From Pseudomonas putida (GTDB lineage Bacteria > Pseudomonadota > Gammaproteobacteria > Pseudomonadales > Pseudomonadaceae), in assembly GCF_030159595.1 (NCBI RefSeq), contig NZ_BSKJ01000001.1, positions 620,001-684,000 on the forward strand: DNA of 64,000 nucleotides, written 5' to 3'. The position numbers and the translations under genes are program-made. Positions 32,335-41,495 of this stretch are shown piece after piece (within the stretch, counting starts at the first letter, position 1; each line of letters starts with the position of its first letter). The notes beneath the pieces are model-generated. The model saw only the letters and a program-made list of their open reading frames with translations. It was not told the DNA's origin and made no database searches.

Positions 32335-34575
32335 ATGGTACAGGTGAGAGTGCACCAGCCGGTCAACACCGACGGCAGTATCAATCTCGAAGCATGGTTG
32401 GACCATGTGGTAAGCGTCGATTCGGCACTGGATCGCGCAGCGCTGAAAGAGGCCTGCGAGTTTGCCCATGAAGTCGAGAAAAAGGGCAACCCGGCCAAGC
32501 ATTCCTGGGCGGACGGTACGTCCAGCTTCCAGGCGGGGCTGGAGATCGCCGAAATCCTCGCCGACCTCAAGCTTGACCAGGACTCCCTGGTGGCAGCGGT
32601 CATCTACCGCTCGGTGCGCGAAGGCAAGGTCACCCTGGCTGAAGTCAGCCAACGGTTTGGCCCGGTGGTGTCGAAACTGATCGACGGCGTGCTGCGTATG
32701 GCCGCCATCAGTGCCAGCCTCAGCCCACGGCAGTCGCTGGTGCTGGGCTCGCAGGCGCAGGTCGAGAACCTGCGCAAGATGCTGGTGGCCATGGTCGACG
32801 ACGTGCGCGTGGCCTTGATCAAGCTGGCCGAGCGCACCTGCGCGATCCGTGCGGTCAAGTCTGCCGACGACGAGAAGCGCCTGCGTGTCGCGCGCGAGGT
32901 GTTCGATATCTATGCGCCGCTGGCGCACCGCCTGGGTATCGGCCACATCAAGTGGGAGCTGGAAGACCTGTCCTTCCGCTACCTCGAACCCGACCAGTAC
33001 AAGCAGATCGCCAAGCTGCTGCACGAGCGGCGGCTGGACCGCGAGCGCTTCATCAGCGACGTGATGAACCAGTTGCAGAACGAGCTGCTGGCCACGGGCG
33101 TCAATGCCGACATCAGCGGCCGGGCGAAGCATATCTATTCGATCTGGCGCAAGATGCAGCGCAAAGGCCTGGAATTCAGCCAGATCTACGACGTGCGTGC
33201 AGTGCGTGTGCTGGTGCCGGAAATCCGCGACTGCTACACCGCGCTGGGCATTGTGCACACGCTGTGGCGGCACATCCCCAAAGAGTTCGACGACTACATC
33301 GCCAACCCCAAGGAGAACGGCTACCGCTCGTTGCACACCGCAGTGATCGGCCCTGAGGGCAAGGTGCTGGAAGTGCAAATCCGTACCCACGGCATGCACG
33401 AAGAAGCCGAGCTTGGGGTGTGCGCCCACTGGCGCTACAAGGGCACTGACGTCAAGCCAAGCTCCAACCACTACGAAGAGAAGATTTCCTGGCTGCGCCA
33501 GGTGCTGGAATGGCACGAAGAGCTGGGCGACATCGGTGGCCTGGCCGAGCAGCTGCGGGTCGACATCGAACCTGACCGGGTCTATGTGTTCACCCCTGAC
33601 GGCCACGCCATCGACCTGCCCAAGGGTGCCACACCGCTGGACTTCGCTTACCGCGTGCACACGGAGATCGGGCACAACTGCCGTGGTGCCAAGATCAACG
33701 GCCGTATCGTGCCGTTGAACTACAGCCTGCAGACCGGCGAGCAGGTCGAAATCATCACCAGCAAGCACGGTAACCCCAGCCGCGACTGGTTGAACTCCAA
33801 CCTGGGCTATGTCACCACCTCGCGGGCGCGGGCCAAGATCGTGCACTGGTTCAAGCTGCAGGCACGCGACCAGAACGTCGCTGCCGGCAAGACCTTGCTC
33901 GAACGTGAGCTCAGCCGCCTGGGCCTGCCGCAGGTGGACTTCGAGCGCCTTGCCGAGAAAACCAACGTCAAGACCGCCGAGGACATGTTCGCCTCGCTGG
34001 GTGCGGGCGACCTGCGCCTGGCTCATTTGGTCAACGCGGCCCAGCAATTGCTGGAGCCCGAGCGTATCGAGCAGATCGAGCTGGTGCCGCGCAAGCCTAC
34101 CGGCCCGCGTACTGGCAAGCGTGGCGATATCCAGATCCAGGGCGTCGGCAACCTGCTGACGCAGATGGCCGGCTGCTGCCAGCCGTTGCCGGGCGATGCC
34201 ATTGTTGGCTACATCACCCAGGGCCGTGGCGTGAGCATCCACCGCCAGGACTGCGCCTCGGTGCTGCAGCTGGCAGGCAAGGAGCCAGAGCGCATGATCC
34301 AGGTGAGCTGGGGGCCGATCCCGGTGCAGACCTACCCGGTCGACATCGTCATTCGTGCCTACGACCGCCCGGGCTTGCTGCGCGACGTGTCGCAGGTGCT
34401 GCTGAACGAGAAGATCAACGTGCTGGCGGTGAACACCCGCTCGAACAAGGAAGACAACACCGCGCTGATGTCGCTGACCATCGAGATCCCGGGCCTGGAC
34501 GCGCTGGGACGCCTGCTGGGGCGGATCTCGCAGTTGCCGAACATCATCGAGACGCGGCGTAATCGTACCCCTTGA
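32335..34575 (+). CDS. relA: GTP pyrophosphokinase RelA
   Basis: RelA is the ribosome-associated (p)ppGpp synthetase of the stringent response. The 746 residues hold an inactive hydrolase domain: the HD motif of bifunctional Rel/SpoT proteins is replaced, as AAVIYRSVREG at residues 87-97 shows. The synthetase domain (about 240-360) has YRSLHTAVIGPEGKVLEVQIRT. A TGS domain (VYVFTPDGHAIDLPKGATPLDFAYRVH), a zinc-finger region with CCQPLPGD and a C-terminal ACT domain follow. ATG 32335 follows GGAAAGG; a longer frame from 32251 starts in the rlmD-relA gap. Confidence 0.96.
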   Translation: MVQVRVHQPVNTDGSINLEAWLDHVVSVDSALDRAALKEACEFAHEVEKKGNPAKHSWADGTSSFQAGLEIAEILADLKLDQDSLVAAVIYRSVREGKVTLAEVSQRFGPVVSKLIDGVLRMAAISASLSPRQSLVLGSQAQVENLRKMLVAMVDDVRVALIKLAERTCAIRAVKSADDEKRLRVAREVFDIYAPLAHRLGIGHIKWELEDLSFRYLEPDQYKQIAKLLHERRLDRERFISDVMNQLQNELLATGVNADISGRAKHIYSIWRKMQRKGLEFSQIYDVRAVRVLVPEIRDCYTALGIVHTLWRHIPKEFDDYIANPKENGYRSLHTAVIGPEGKVLEVQIRTHGMHEEAELGVCAHWRYKGTDVKPSSNHYEEKISWLRQVLEWHEELGDIGGLAEQLRVDIEPDRVYVFTPDGHAIDLPKGATPLDFAYRVHTEIGHNCRGAKINGRIVPLNYSLQTGEQVEIITSKHGNPSRDWLNSNLGYVTTSRARAKIVHWFKLQARDQNVAAGKTLLERELSRLGLPQVDFERLAEKTNVKTAEDMFASLGAGDLRLAHLVNAAQQLLEPERIEQIELVPRKPTGPRTGKRGDIQIQGVGNLLTQMAGCCQPLPGDAIVGYITQGRGVSIHRQDCASVLQLAGKEPERMIQVSWGPIPVQTYPVDIVIRAYDRPGLLRDVSQVLLNEKINVLAVNTRSNKEDNTALMSLTIEIPGLDALGRLLGRISQLPNIIETRRNRTP

Positions 34576-34580
34576 TACTG

Positions 34581-34680
34581 CGGCGGCTTCTTCGCGGGTA
34601 AACCCGCTCCCACAGGTACGGTGCACATCTCAGGATTTGCACCGTACCTGTGGGAGCGGGTTTACCCGCGAAGCAGGCGC
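34581..34680. repeat. REP palindrome pair
   Basis: GGCTTCTTCGCGGGTAAACC followed by CGCTCCCACAGGTACGGTGCA is mirrored by TGCACCGTACCTGTGGGAGCG and the matching tail. This is the canonical P. putida REP in an inverted pair. It separates relA from mazG and likely ends or attenuates the relA transcript. Confidence 0.92.
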
Positions 34681-34699
34681 CACTAAAGGACCTGCTTAG

Positions 34700-35533
34700 A
34701 TGATCTACACCCTCGAAGACCTGCTGCACCTCATGGCCCGCCTGCGCGACCCGCAGTACGGCTGCCCATGGGACCTCAAGCAGAACTACGCGAGTATCGT
34801 CCCGCACACCCTCGAAGAGGCCTACGAAGTTGCCGACACCATCGAGCGCAGTGATTTCGAGCACCTGCAGGGTGAGCTGGGCGACTTGCTGTTCCAGGTG
34901 GTCTACTACAGCCAGCTGGCCCGGGAGGAGGGGCGTTTCGAGTTCGATGGCGTGGTCGACGGCATCACCCGTAAGCTGATTCGTCGCCACCCGCATGTAT
35001 TCCCCACCGGCGAGCTTTATGCGCCGCTGGATACCCCCAGCCTGAGCGAGGCCCAGGTCAAGTCCCGTTGGGAGGAGATCAAGGCCGAGGAGCGGGCCGA
35101 GAAAAGCACGCCCGAGCAACTGTCGCTGCTCGATGACGTGCCGTCAGCCTTGCCGGCCCTGTCCCGGGCAGCCAAACTGCAAAAGCGCGCGGCCACGGTC
35201 GGTTTCGACTGGCCGTCGGCATTGCCGGTGCTGGACAAGGTGCGTGAAGAGCTGGATGAGGTGCTGCAGGCCATGGCCGACGGCGATGCCGATGCGCTCG
35301 AAGATGAGGTCGGCGACCTGCTGTTCGCCACTGTCAATCTGGCCCGTCACCTCAAGCACGACCCGGAAAACGCCCTGCGCCGCGCCAATCGCAAGTTCGA
35401 GCGACGTTTCCGTTTTATCGAACAGGCATTGCGCGACAGTGGTCGCCCCATTGAAGATTGTAACCTTGACGAACTGGACGCCCTTTGGGGTGAAGCCAAG
35501 CGTCAGGAAAAGAACCTGCCCAGCTGCGGCTGA
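34700..35533 (+). CDS. mazG: Nucleoside triphosphate pyrophosphohydrolase MazG
   Basis: MazG hydrolyses NTPs and dNTPs to monophosphates and is linked to ppGpp level and oxidised-nucleotide removal. The 277 residues contain two MazG domains. The N-terminal one has LRDPQYGCPWDLKQN, EEAYEVADTIE and ELGDLLFQVVYYSQ; the C-terminal one has EELDEVLQAMADGD and EVGDLLFATVNLARH. The E-x-x-E and E-x-x-D metal sites are in place. It follows relA across the REP pair. Confidence 0.95.
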   Translation: MIYTLEDLLHLMARLRDPQYGCPWDLKQNYASIVPHTLEEAYEVADTIERSDFEHLQGELGDLLFQVVYYSQLAREEGRFEFDGVVDGITRKLIRRHPHVFPTGELYAPLDTPSLSEAQVKSRWEEIKAEERAEKSTPEQLSLLDDVPSALPALSRAAKLQKRAATVGFDWPSALPVLDKVREELDEVLQAMADGDADALEDEVGDLLFATVNLARHLKHDPENALRRANRKFERRFRFIEQALRDSGRPIEDCNLDELDALWGEAKRQEKNLPSCG

Positions 35534-35559
35534 GCTGTTGCATAAGTGAGTGAACATTC

Positions 35560-36099
35560 ATGAGCCTTTCCCTTCGCGACCAATTGCTCAAAGCCGGTCT
35601 GGTCAACCAGAAACAGGTCTCGCAGACCAACAAAGCTGAAAAGAAACAGAAGCGCATGGAGCACAAAGGCCAGGTCGAGGTCGACGACAGCCAGCAGCGC
35701 ATGGCCAAGGAGGCCATGGCCGAAAAAGCCAAGCGCGACCAGGAGCTGAATCGCCAGCAGCAGGAAAAGGCCGAACAGAAGGCCCGTGCTGCGCAGGTCA
35801 AGCAGTTGATCGAAGCCACGCGCCTGCCCAAGCTGAACACCGAGGACTACTACAACTTCGTCGACGACAAGAAGGTCAAGCGCATTGCTGTCAACGCCTT
35901 GATGCGCACCAAGCTGAGCAACGGCGCGTTGGCCGTGGTGGCCCATGCTGGTGGCTACGAGGTCATTCCCCGCGAAGCCGCGGTGAAGATCCAGGAGCGC
36001 GACCCTGGCCGTATCCTGCTGCTCAATACCCATGTCGAGGAAACGGATGAAGACGACCCGTACGCAGCCTACAAGATCCCTGATGATCTGATGTGGTAA
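35560..36099 (+). CDS. DUF2058 protein (YaiL-like)
   Basis: A 179-residue, highly charged, soluble protein of the DUF2058 family. The N-terminal half is a predicted coiled coil rich in Lys, Glu and Gln (KQKRMEHKGQVEVDDSQQRM, RQQQEKAEQKARAAQVKQLI). The C-terminal half has YNFVDDKKVKRIAV and ends DDPYAAYKIPDDLMW, the conserved family tail. The function is unknown; the E. coli homologue YaiL is described as nucleoprotein-like. It starts 26 nt after mazG and ends at a strong terminator. Confidence 0.88.
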   Translation: MSLSLRDQLLKAGLVNQKQVSQTNKAEKKQKRMEHKGQVEVDDSQQRMAKEAMAEKAKRDQELNRQQQEKAEQKARAAQVKQLIEATRLPKLNTEDYYNFVDDKKVKRIAVNALMRTKLSNGALAVVAHAGGYEVIPREAAVKIQERDPGRILLLNTHVEETDEDDPYAAYKIPDDLMW

Positions 36100-36104
36100 G
36101 CACG

Positions 36105-36132
36105 AAAAACCCCGCCTTGGCGGGGTTTCTTG
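36105..36132. terminator. Bidirectional terminator
   Basis: AAACCCCGCC (36107-36116) pairs with GGCGGGGTTT (36119-36128). T-rich on the right and A-rich on the left, so it serves both the DUF2058 gene and the convergent 60-residue gene. Confidence 0.9.
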
Positions 36133-36145
36133 TTTAAAGGCGGGG

Positions 36146-36328
36146 TCATTGCGTGGTGCGCTGGTTTTCCAGGTCTTCCAGCTCTACGCGGTACTGGTGC
36201 GCTTCGTGTTCATTGTGGAACATCCCCACCAGTTGGCCTTGTTGGTGCACATCCCAGATCCGCATGCCGGCGGCCAGGCTTTCGTGGGACATTTTCGATT
36301 CGTCGCGTTCGGTTACTTGGACAGTCAT
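36146..36328 (-). CDS. Small conserved protein (60 residues), unknown function
   Basis: A 60-residue soluble protein (MTVQVTERDESKMSHESLAA, then GMRIWDVHQQGQLVGMFHNE). The motif W-D-V-H-x-Q-G-x-L-V-G-M-F and the C-terminal helix EAHQYRVELEDLENQ suggest a compact alpha-beta fold. I do not recognise the family. A terminator lies just beyond its stop, and GGAGTTTACCG precedes the ATG, both supporting a real gene. Confidence 0.7.
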   Translation of the reverse strand: MTVQVTERDESKMSHESLAAGMRIWDVHQQGQLVGMFHNEHEAHQYRVELEDLENQRTTQ

Positions 36329-36462
36329 CGGTAAACTCCACTTCGTCAGTTGGCTGCGACAGTGTGTCGCACACCCTCTTTATAGAGTTTGTTAGCAGGC
36401 TAAGTAAATAAAACAGGCATGAAACAAGTTTCATGAAGGCCAGGACCTTTGCACAAGGGCAT

Positions 36463-36490
36463 AAAAAAGCCCCGCACTGGGCGGGGCTTC
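36463..36490 (-). terminator. Rho-independent terminator of the DUF3108 gene
   Basis: GCCCCGC (36469-36475) pairs with GCGGGGC (36481-36487). The AAAAAA at 36463-36468 reads as a U-run on the minus strand. It lies 23 nt beyond the stop of the DUF3108 gene. Confidence 0.88.
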
Positions 36491-36512
36491 GGGTGTAACG
36501 GGCAGCGCTGGA

Positions 36513-37223
36513 TCAGTTGCCTTTCACCGGCTTGCCATCGACCGTACCATCCTGCAGCACGATCACGTATTCCTTGCCATCGGTCTCTACCTGGCGCAGT
36601 TGCACCAGCAGGTAGTCCCAGTTCTTGGCGAACCACAGCTCGGTGATGCGCTTGCTCTGGCTTGGATCGCGCACGCGCTCGACCTTCACAGCATCCACCT
36701 GGCCGGTCTTGGTTGTGACCTTCTCGGTGCCGAGCACGCGGAAGTCGTAAGTGTCGATCTCGTCACCGTCAACCACTTGGTAAGTCATGCTCTTCTTGCC
36801 GGCGGCCACGTCATGCTGCAGGGCCAGCTGGTAGGACGACTTGTCCAGCACGCCACGGTTCAGCGGCAGGCTGACGGCATCGCCACGGTCGCTGCCAGTG
36901 ACCTTCTTGCCGGTCCAGTCGAAGGTCAGGTCGACCTTCTTGGCCTTGCCCAGGCCGCCACGCTCGAAGTGGTACTTCTGCGGCAGCAGGGTGTCGTTCT
37001 CCAGGCGCAGGGTGCTTTGCTCGGTCAGGCTGGCGATCATCATGGAGGCCTTGAAGTTAAGGTCCCAGGTACCGTTGGCATTCTTGACCAGGCTGCGCTC
37101 GGCGGTGCCGCTCATGGGCAACTGCTTCCAGTCGGCGGTGTAGCTGGCCGAGAAAGGCTTCAGATCAGCTGCCTGGAGGGGCAGGGCGAGCACGGCGAGA
37201 GCCAAAAGCAGGGCGCGACGCAT
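36513..37223 (-). CDS. Periplasmic DUF3108 protein
   Basis: A 236-residue exported protein. The signal peptide MRRALLLALAVLALPLQAADL is followed by a mostly beta-strand DUF3108 domain (KPFSASYTADWKQLPMSGTA, DLTFDWTGKKVTG, RRVLDKSSYQLALQHD-like region). This family is envelope-located and of unknown function. AGGAGAATTT precedes the ATG. It lies 8 nt downstream of purN on the same strand and could share the purMN transcript. Confidence 0.85.
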   Translation of the reverse strand: MRRALLLALAVLALPLQAADLKPFSASYTADWKQLPMSGTAERSLVKNANGTWDLNFKASMMIASLTEQSTLRLENDTLLPQKYHFERGGLGKAKKVDLTFDWTGKKVTGSDRGDAVSLPLNRGVLDKSSYQLALQHDVAAGKKSMTYQVVDGDEIDTYDFRVLGTEKVTTKTGQVDAVKVERVRDPSQSKRITELWFAKNWDYLLVQLRQVETDGKEYVIVLQDGTVDGKPVKGN

Positions 37224-37231
37224 AAATTCTC

Positions 37232-37885
37232 CTAGGATCGAATCAAGTGACCGCTGGCCGCCAGGGGCTGGCCATCCAGTAATGCACCCTGTTCGCCAAG
37301 GCGCAAGCGCCCTTCAGCGAACCAGCGCACCGCCAGCGGGTAGATCAGGTGTTCCTGATGGTGTACCCGCTGGGCCAGGCTTTCGACGGTGTCGTCAGAC
37401 GCCACCGGTACCACAGCCTGTACGACCAGTGGGCCGCCATCGAGTTCCTCAGTCACGAAGTGTACGCTGCAGCCATGCTCGGCGTCGCCTGCCTCCAGCG
37501 CCCGGCGGTGGGTATGCAGGCCCTTGTACCTGGGCAGCAGCGACGGGTGGATGTTGAGCAGGCGGCCCTGATAGTGGCGAACGAAGTCGCCACTGAGGAT
37601 GCGCATGAAGCCGGCCAGCACCACCAGGTCCGGCGCGAAACCATCGATGCGTGCTGTCAGCGCGGCATCGAAGGCTTCACGGCCATCGAACTGGGTGTGG
37701 TCGAGCACGACGCTGTCGATGCCGGCCGCCGCGGCACGTTGCAGGCCGTAGGCATCGGCGCGGTTCGAAACCACCGCACGGATGCGCACTGGGCTGTCCG
37801 CCCCTTGGCAGCTGTCGATCAGGGCTTGCAGGTTGCTGCCGGAACCCGACAGCAGTACCACTACATTACAGGTCTTGCTCGGCAT
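37232..37885 (-). CDS. purN: Phosphoribosylglycinamide formyltransferase
   Basis: PurN formylates GAR with 10-formyl-THF in purine synthesis. The 217-residue protein has the substrate loop LLSGSGSNLQALIDS. The catalytic triad region includes AGFMRILSGDFV, NIHPSLLPRYKGLHTHRRAL (Asn, His) and SVHFVTEELDGGP (Asp). The ATG shares one base with the purM stop (TGATG), so it is translationally coupled to purM. Confidence 0.95.
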   Translation of the reverse strand: MPSKTCNVVVLLSGSGSNLQALIDSCQGADSPVRIRAVVSNRADAYGLQRAAAAGIDSVVLDHTQFDGREAFDAALTARIDGFAPDLVVLAGFMRILSGDFVRHYQGRLLNIHPSLLPRYKGLHTHRRALEAGDAEHGCSVHFVTEELDGGPLVVQAVVPVASDDTVESLAQRVHHQEHLIYPLAVRWFAEGRLRLGEQGALLDGQPLAASGHLIRS

Positions 37886-38943
37886 CAGTGTGCCTTGAGG
37901 TTCTGCAGCTCGACCTGGGCGGCGCCTTCGGCGGCTTCGGCGATGTGGCCGATGACCCATGGCTGCTCGCCAGCGGTGCGCAGTTCGTTCAGGGCGGCTT
38001 CGACCTGATCCTGGGCTACGCAGATGACCATGCCCACGCCGCAGTTCAGCACGCGGTGCATTTCATGCTCGTCGACGTTGCCTTTTTCTTGCAGGAAGTC
38101 GAACACCGCCGGGCGCTGCCAGCTGGCCACGTCAACCACGGCCTGGGCGTTTTTCGGCAGTACGCGCGGGATGTTGTCCAGCAGACCGCCACCGGTGATG
38201 TGGGCCATGGCCTTCACGGCACCGGTGTTCTTGATCAGTTGCAGCAGCGGCTTGACGTAGATGCGGGTCGGCGCCATCAGCAGGTCGGTCAGCGGCTTGC
38301 CGTCCAGCTGGGTGTTCTCGATGTCGGTGGCGGACACTTCGAGGATCTTGCGGATCAGCGAGTAACCGTTGGAGTGCGGGCCCGAGGACGGCAGCGCGAT
38401 CAGTGCGTCGCCAGTGGCAACCTTGGAGCCGTCGATGATTTCGGCTTTTTCCACTACGCCGACGCAGAAGCCGGCCAGGTCGTAGTCTTCGCCTTCGTAC
38501 ATGCCAGGCATTTCGGCGGTTTCACCACCCACCAGCGAGCAACCGGCCAGTTCGCAACCGGCGCCAATGCCGGTGACCACGGTGGCGGCCACGTCAACGT
38601 TCAGCTTGCCGGTGGCGTAGTAGTCGAGGAAGAACAGCGGCTCGGCGCCACAGACCACCAGGTCGTTCACGCACATGGCGACCAGGTCCTGGCCGATGCT
38701 GTCGTGCTTGTTCAGGTTCAGCGCCAGGCGCAGCTTGGTGCCGACGCCGTCGGTGCCGGAGACCAGCACCGGCTGCTTGTAGCCGGCCGGGATCTCGCAG
38801 AGGGCGCCGAAGCCGCCCAGGCCACCCATGACTTCAGGGCGTGCGGTGCGTTTTGCCACGCCCTTGATGCGTTCGACCAGTGCTTCGCCGGCGTCGATGT
38901 CTACACCGGCGTCCTTGTAGCTCAGGGAGGGTTGCTTGCTCAT
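37885..38943 (-). CDS. purM: Phosphoribosylformylglycinamidine cyclo-ligase
   Basis: PurM closes FGAM to AIR, the step after PurL in purine synthesis. The 352-residue protein has the N-terminal [16 protein letters not shown], the ATP loop [34 protein letters not shown] and the C-terminal [17 protein letters not shown]. The start [13 protein letters not shown] matches other pseudomonads. purMN are divergent from the DUF2066 gene, with a 255-bp gap that must hold both promoters. Confidence 0.97.
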   Translation of the reverse strand: MSKQPSLSYKDAGVDIDAGEALVERIKGVAKRTARPEVMGGLGGFGALCEIPAGYKQPVLVSGTDGVGTKLRLALNLNKHDSIGQDLVAMCVNDLVVCGAEPLFFLDYYATGKLNVDVAATVVTGIGAGCELAGCSLVGGETAEMPGMYEGEDYDLAGFCVGVVEKAEIIDGSKVATGDALIALPSSGPHSNGYSLIRKILEVSATDIENTQLDGKPLTDLLMAPTRIYVKPLLQLIKNTGAVKAMAHITGGGLLDNIPRVLPKNAQAVVDVASWQRPAVFDFLQEKGNVDEHEMHRVLNCGVGMVICVAQDQVEAALNELRTAGEQPWVIGHIAEAAEGAAQVELQNLKAH

Positions 38944-39198
38944 TGATCCAGGCCTTTAGGAGGGAGGGATTCTTAAAAACGACCATGACGGCCAAGGCCG
39001 GCGGGTAAGCGGCGGCTGCCTGAAACGTCAGTGGTCTGCGAAGGCGCGCGATTTTATCAGGGTTGCCGTGCAGCGGCCATCCTCAGGCCGACGGGCAGGG
39101 CGGTAAATTGTTGAAAAAGGGCGTGGGGTGGTTGATGCGGTTGCTTGTGTATAAGCTGAAAGCAGCGAGCTTGATGCTCGACTGGACAGGAATCTTCC

Positions 39199-40257
39199 AT
39201 GCGTTTGTTCAATATTCTGGCAGCCGGTTGCCTGGCCCTGACAGCGTCTATCGCCCAGGCTGAAAGTGTCTCCGGCCTTTATCAGGTGCGCGAGCCCATG
39301 GCCGGGCAGGGCGCCGAAGCCCGTGCTGCAGCCACTGCCAAAGCCCTCGACACCTTGGTGCTGCGCCTGACCGGCGACCCAAAGGCAGCACAAAGCCCGG
39401 CACTTGCCGAATTGCGCAAGGACCCGCAGCAAATCATCAATCAGGTTGGTAGCGAGGCCGGTCCGCCCGAGTCGGTGGTGGTCGAGTTCGACCCGGGCAG
39501 TACCGAGCGCGCACTGCGCAAGGCTGGGCTGGCCCTGTGGGGTAGCAATCGGCCATCGATTCTTGGTTGGTGGCTGAATGACAGTGCCGAGGGCAGCAGC
39601 CTGGTCGGTGACGGTCAGGCCAGCGCTCAGCCCCTGCGTCGTGCCGCCCAGCACCGTGGCCTGCCGTTACGTCTGCCGCTGGCCGACTTGCAGGAGCAAC
39701 TGGTAGCCAATGCCAAACAGATCGAAGCCAGCGACCCGGCACCTTTGCGTGAAGCTGCCGAGCGCTATGGCGCCGACGCCTTGCTGGCGGTGCATGCCCA
39801 GGAAACCGACGGCAAGTGGCAGGGCAAGTGGCAGCTGTGGCTGGGCGACCAGCGTGAGCAAGGCACCGCCGAGGGGGCCGACCCGGCAACCTTGGCCGAT
39901 CAGGTGATGCTGGCGGTCAGCAGCCGCCTGGCGCCGCGTTATGTCACCCGCCCGGGTGCCAGCAGCCAGATGCAGGTACAAGTGCAGGGGATGAACCTGC
40001 AGCGCTATGCCGAGCTTGCCCGTGTGCTTGAGCCTTACGGTCCGCGGCTGCAGATGGCCGAAGGCACCACCCTGACCTACGGTGTGACGGGTAACCGCGA
40101 GCAGTTGCGTGCCCAGCTTGGCCTGGCCAAGTTGCAGGAAGTACCCACGGAACAGGCGCCTGCAGTACCTGCCACGCCAGCACCGGCGCCGGGTGAGCAA
40201 CCTGCACCGGCCCAACCTGCGCCCAAGCCGTTCGACGGCCTGCGTTTTCGCTGGTAA
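39199..40257 (+). CDS. Periplasmic DUF2066 protein
   Basis: A 352-residue exported protein (signal MRLFNILAAGCLALTASIAQAE) of the DUF2066 family, conserved beside purMN and hda in Pseudomonas. The middle part has ARAAATAKALDTLVLRLTGD and a duplicated alpha-beta arrangement. The C terminus is low complexity (Pro-Ala: PAVPATPAPAPGEQPAPAQP) before a short end FDGLRFRW. The function is unknown. The AI-2E permease gene follows after 12 nt, indicating an operon. Confidence 0.85.
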   Translation: MRLFNILAAGCLALTASIAQAESVSGLYQVREPMAGQGAEARAAATAKALDTLVLRLTGDPKAAQSPALAELRKDPQQIINQVGSEAGPPESVVVEFDPGSTERALRKAGLALWGSNRPSILGWWLNDSAEGSSLVGDGQASAQPLRRAAQHRGLPLRLPLADLQEQLVANAKQIEASDPAPLREAAERYGADALLAVHAQETDGKWQGKWQLWLGDQREQGTAEGADPATLADQVMLAVSSRLAPRYVTRPGASSQMQVQVQGMNLQRYAELARVLEPYGPRLQMAEGTTLTYGVTGNREQLRAQLGLAKLQEVPTEQAPAVPATPAPAPGEQPAPAQPAPKPFDGLRFRW

Positions 40258-40269
40258 GAGGAGCACACT

Positions 40270-41343
40270 GTGACCGATGTTCGTCGCTGGATCTGGCTGG
40301 GTGCTGCCCTGCTGGTCGCTGTGCTGCTTTATAGCTTGCACAACATTCTTACCCCGTTTCTGGTCGGCATCTTGCTGGCCTACCTGGCCGACCCGCTGGT
40401 AGACCGCCTCGAACGCCTGGGGCTGTCGCGCACTTGGGGTGTGGTGGTGGTGTTTGGCCTGTTCACACTGCTGTTGCTGGCCTTGCTGCTGGTACTGGTG
40501 CCGCTGCTGGCCAAGCAGTTGGTGCGTCTGTACGAGCTGGCGCCGCAGATGCTCGATTGGCTTGAGCATGTCGCGTTGCCATGGGTGCAGAGCCGTTTGG
40601 GCTTGGCTGATGGCTTCTGGAAATTCGACAAGATCAAGACGGCCATCGCCGCCCACATGGGCCAGACCACCGACATCGTCAGCATGTTGCTGTCGCACGC
40701 CACGGCTTCGAGCCTGGCGCTGATGGCCTGGCTGGCCAACATGGTGCTGATTCCGGTGGTGGGCTTTTACCTGCTGCGTGACTGGGACCTGATGATGGCC
40801 AAGCTGCGCAGCCTGCTGCCACGCCAGCGCGAGCCGCAGGTGGTTGGGCTGGTGGGTGAATGCCACGAAGTATTGGGTGCGTTCGTGCGTGGGCAACTGA
40901 TGGTAATGCTGGCCTTGGGCGTCATCTATTCTGCCGGGCTGATGCTGGTCGGGCTGGAGTTGGGCCTGCTCATCGGTATGCTCGCAGGGCTCGCGGCCAT
41001 CGTGCCTTACATGGGCTTCATCATAGGCATCGGTGCGGCCTTGGTGGCGGGGCTGTTCCAGTTTGGCGGCGACCTGTATCCGATGCTGGGCATCGTCGCG
41101 GTGTTCATGGTCGGGCAGGCACTCGAAGGCATGGTGTTGACGCCGCTGCTGGTAGGGGACCGAATCGGCCTGCACCCGGTGGCGGTGATCTTCGCCATCC
41201 TGGCTGGTGGTGAACTGTTCGGCTTTACCGGGGTGCTGCTGGCGCTGCCGGTCGCGGCCGTGATCATGGTGCTGCTGCGGCATGTGCACGACATGTACAA
41301 GGAATCGGACATGTATGCCGGGGATATCGACCCGCATTTGTGA
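40270..41343 (+). CDS. AI-2E family / PerM-type permease
   Basis: A 357-residue inner-membrane protein of the UPF0118 (AI-2E exporter) family, with seven to eight predicted helices. Examples are WIWLGAALLVAVLLYSLH, VVVVFGLFTLLLLALLLVLV, GLLIGMLAGLAAIVPYMGF and VLLALPVAAVIMVLLRHVH. The family signature P-Y-x-G and the Leu-rich ends are present. Substrates of the Pseudomonas members are not established; some relatives are Na+/H+ antiporters. The start is GTG, 12 nt after the DUF2066 stop, with AAGAGGAG upstream. Confidence 0.88.
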   Translation: MTDVRRWIWLGAALLVAVLLYSLHNILTPFLVGILLAYLADPLVDRLERLGLSRTWGVVVVFGLFTLLLLALLLVLVPLLAKQLVRLYELAPQMLDWLEHVALPWVQSRLGLADGFWKFDKIKTAIAAHMGQTTDIVSMLLSHATASSLALMAWLANMVLIPVVGFYLLRDWDLMMAKLRSLLPRQREPQVVGLVGECHEVLGAFVRGQLMVMLALGVIYSAGLMLVGLELGLLIGMLAGLAAIVPYMGFIIGIGAALVAGLFQFGGDLYPMLGIVAVFMVGQALEGMVLTPLLVGDRIGLHPVAVIFAILAGGELFGFTGVLLALPVAAVIMVLLRHVHDMYKESDMYAGDIDPHL

Positions 41344-41344
41344 C

Positions 41345-41369
41345 TTTGGGGCTGCAAGGCAGCCCCAAA
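41345..41369. terminator. Hairpin after the permease gene
   Basis: TTTGGGGCTGC (41345-41355) pairs with GCAGCCCCAAA (41359-41369). The stem is strong but is followed by AATAG rather than a U-run, so termination is only probable. Confidence 0.5.
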
Positions 41370-41495
41370 ATAGCGCAACTTGTTGATTTTGCTTGTGCTA
41401 TAGGTTGCCGAGATTGTGCGGCCCGCGTTGCGGGTATAGACTTTGCAACATTGTTCACCAAAGGCCCCCTGCGGTCCTGCTGACCGCCCGCGAGC

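Noticed and set aside
32221..34626. 801-residue minus-strand reading frame opposite relA
   Set aside because: It mirrors relA codon periodicity and has no motif or ribosome site.
39667..41337. 556-residue minus-strand frame opposite the DUF2066/permease genes
   Set aside because: His/Gln-rich composition typical of an antisense frame in GC-rich DNA; the plus-strand genes have clear families and starts.
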